Shown: positions 61,921-64,000 of the stretch, piece after piece
Layout of the letters: every line of letters begins with the position of its first letter
How positions within the stretch are numbered: position 1 is the stretch's first letter
Assembly: GCA_026874595.1 (NCBI GenBank)
Contig: CM049307.1
Location: 94,464,330 to 94,528,329, forward strand
DNA length: 64,000 bases
DNA from: Sipunculus nudus
Taxonomy: Eukaryota > Annelida > Sipuncula > Golfingiida > Sipunculidae
Direction of reading: 5' to 3'
The notes under the pieces: model-generated
What the model was told of the DNA's origin: nothing
Databases searched by the model: none
Seen by the model: the letters and a program-made list of their open reading frames with translations, nothing else
Position numbers and translations under genes: made by a program

Positions 61921-62607
61921 CTAGAATACGGGTAGTCGACAAGCGACTACGTGTATCCACCAAAATCAGAGTGGAATGGGTGAAGTGAGGCATGGATTTA
62001 GTGGCAAGGGGAAATAGAGTGAGGTGTGTTGCATATTAGCATGGATGTCTGCAGCCGAAATGTGTACGTAGGTTGTGCCACCTACCACAAAATCGAGAAA
62101 GCCGCCAAGATGTATACATATGCAAAATTTTAGGCATATAAATCAAACCACTACCAAGATATGAGTGATTTTAGCCCATGGCAGACAAACAGACGCTGTG
62201 CAAAAATGATTGCAGGTGGCCCCTCCAGTTTTGTATATGATAAAGAGCTATATGAGATCTATACACATGAAACATTTTGGCCAAATCGGTCAAATGGTTC
62301 CAGAGATATGAGCTTGGATGTCTACAGCGTAAACTAGAATGTAGGTGGCGCCACCTGTCATAAAATCAAGAAAGCTGTCCAGGATGTATAAACCTGCAAA
62401 ATTTTAGGCAGATATGTCAATCCATGGCTGAGATATGAGTAATTTTATCCTACGGCAGACAAACAGACGGACGCTGTGCAAAAATGTTTGCAGGTAGCGC
62501 CACCAGTTTTGCTTATGATAAAGAGCTATGTGAGATCTATACACATGCCACCCGGCGGTGGGGGCAGAACCCGGTCAAAAACACAGTATCCACAAACTTC
62601 GTTTTTA
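61921..62607 (-). mobile_element. Helentron-like element, copy B3
   Basis: The minus-strand 3' end is GGTGGATAC, then hairpin GTAGTCG-cttgt-CGACTAC, then CCGTATTCTAG at 61921. Modules match B1, including AGGTGGCGCCACCT at 62343-62356. The 5' end is degenerate (gtatccacaaacttcg near 62587). Confidence 0.6.
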
Positions 62608-63016
62608 TAAACGTTCAATGTGCCCAATCTGTTTCTGGTACTTTACGATAACGAGGTGGACTGCGGAAAATAGGAACTGCGTCTATATATGTATAAGTGT
62701 ATATATAAATAAATATATAAATAAAGGTCATTATTTTAGGATATGCGATTAGCATTTCACTGGGGTGTCTGCACTCCTTTCAGTTTCAAAGCGGTTTTTA
62801 TACAATTTCTCGCGTGATCTTGCGCCCTTTAAGTGACGAATAACTTCACGACATTGGCGTACAGAAGCGTCTTTGTGACCAGTGTTTTTGTTGTATTTTC
62901 CTGTATTGCTGTATTTTAGTGTGTATCATCATGTCTCTATTCATTATTGGACGTTGTGTCACGTTTTTTTTTAGTATATCTGCGATTGCAAACTGTGATG
63001 AAAACGCAGCCTTAAG

Positions 63017-63222
63017 CCGTGTCTACATATAATGCTATATCTGCGTTACGTTTGCGATACAATGAATTCGCACACGTAACGCCGAGGTATCGTTGTGTGC
63101 TCAAGGTATTACGCTGTGATTAAATGGGTCGTAATGCTCACGTTAAAGTTGGAACATATTCTAAAATTTGTTAACGTAACGCAGAAAGCGTAACATAGTG
63201 TTCACATAAGCCTATGTCTGCT
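63017..63222. mobile_element. small CpG-rich MITE-like inverted repeat
   Basis: TCTGCGTTACG (63040-63050) and CGTAACGCAGA (63175-63185) are perfect inverse copies within longer imperfect inverted repeats (gtctacatataatgctat / cataagcctatgtctg). It may be a non-autonomous DNA transposon of Harbinger or similar type; family not certain. Confidence 0.45.
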
Positions 63223-64000
63223 AACGGGATTCCAGTCATACCGTTATACGTACATCCGGCTAAAGTGATAGCCCCAATCGTACATCAACACGGCTTCAGC
63301 ATGCCGTTCGTGGCAACCATGGCCTGTGACAGTGACAATTAAGGACTTTGGCCTACAATTTACATTTGTCTTATTCAGTATGTTTATATTCCCGGAATCA
63401 GTCGGCTTTCCAAAAATTTACGATACAAATTGAATAAATTAAACATTTATAAATTGTGATCCTCAAGTAAGGCCAAGATATGCCCAGGTTTCCAAGAAGG
63501 CTGCCTGGCAACAACGTTCGATTTTCGTCAGGTCTGAAATTTGAATAGGCGCATCCTTCCATTATGGAAATGATCATCATATGGAATTTAACATTTTACA
63601 TAAAAGATGCAAACACCTGAAATCATAAAATTACCTGTTTGGTAAAATTTGTATTTGCGTGAACAGACCTGATTCATGAATGAGCAGAAAATATCATTTT
63701 ACCTGACGGAGAGTAGAGCACAACAAGGGGTGCTGACCCACTTCTATTTTGAGGCATGCGAGCTGCTATTTGCCTACTTCCCGTTCGTGAGTATTTGTGG
63801 TTTTTTTTCACAACACATCCGCCGTAATTATGAAAGGATTCTCATGATATTGAGGGAATGGGCTAATGAAGAATCGAATAGATTTTGTTGAGGATCTGGC
63901 ACAAAGTCCAGATTCAGGAACGCCATCAAAGAATATTCACAAATGTAGAGTTACTTATGCCAGAAAGAACCTTGGATTATGGGCCGAATAAGAGAATGCA
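63223..64000. other. right end, no recognised gene
   Basis: A 71-codon plus-strand frame at 63676-63891 (starting MNEQKISFYLTESRA) has no domain I recognise and no clear splice context; it could be part of a transposon or chance. Confidence 0.35.

Noticed and set aside
63676-63891. 71-codon plus-strand frame as a gene
   Set aside because: No recognisable domain, no homologue I can name, no convincing splice sites; left unannotated.

Overview
The window is animal nuclear DNA, AT-rich, intron-rich and heavily loaded with repeats. The coding exons belong to metazoan families, ADAP (ArfGAP with dual PH domains) and NAT9, and are split by GT-AG introns. The repeats are dominated by non-autonomous elements with tandemly repeated cores and Helentron-like ends, which are abundant in molluscs. 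I infer a lophotrochozoan, most likely a bivalve mollusc, but the species is not proven by the sequence.

Layout. 1-3935: nested Helentron-like elements. 3936-6432 (-): the decayed gag-pro part of an LTR-type retrotransposon, followed upstream by a 64-bp minisatellite (7400-8165). 9027-11388: an element with clustered AGGTCA half-sites. 11411-11757: a SINE. 13069-13965: a fragment with four perfect inverted AGGTCA palindromes. 16372-20763: a 4.4-kb element with a 339-bp tandem core. 24195-24870: a 26-bp minisatellite.

29099-44855 (+) holds seven consecutive coding exons of an ADAP gene, from the second half of the ArfGAP zinc finger to the stop codon. The first coding exon was not found. The intron after the second recognised exon begins with a 2.5-kb minisatellite built from the exon end plus its own 5' splice site, so about 40 extra GTAAGTG donor sequences follow the real one. 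A 1.7-kb element later inserted cleanly into that array.

44856-52606 is intergenic: a probable solo LTR and a 39-bp minisatellite. 52607-58194 (-) holds the last five coding exons of NAT9, convergent with ADAP; its 5' exons are not seen. The last NAT9 intron carries an element with eight perfect AGGTCAnnnTGACCT palindromes about 157 bp apart. 58973-61594 is a second copy of the element at 1-2276, in opposite orientation, and 61921-62607 is a partial copy of the element at 2587-3753. The right end (62608-64000) holds a small MITE-like inverted repeat and no recognised gene.

The two genes have separate roles: ADAP is a phosphoinositide-regulated ARF6 GTPase-activating protein, and NAT9 is a GNAT-fold acetyltransferase linked to microtubule stability. 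The distinctive theme is mobile elements whose repeated cores are arrays of palindromic or direct-repeat motifs resembling transcription-factor sites, and a minisatellite made from a live splice site.
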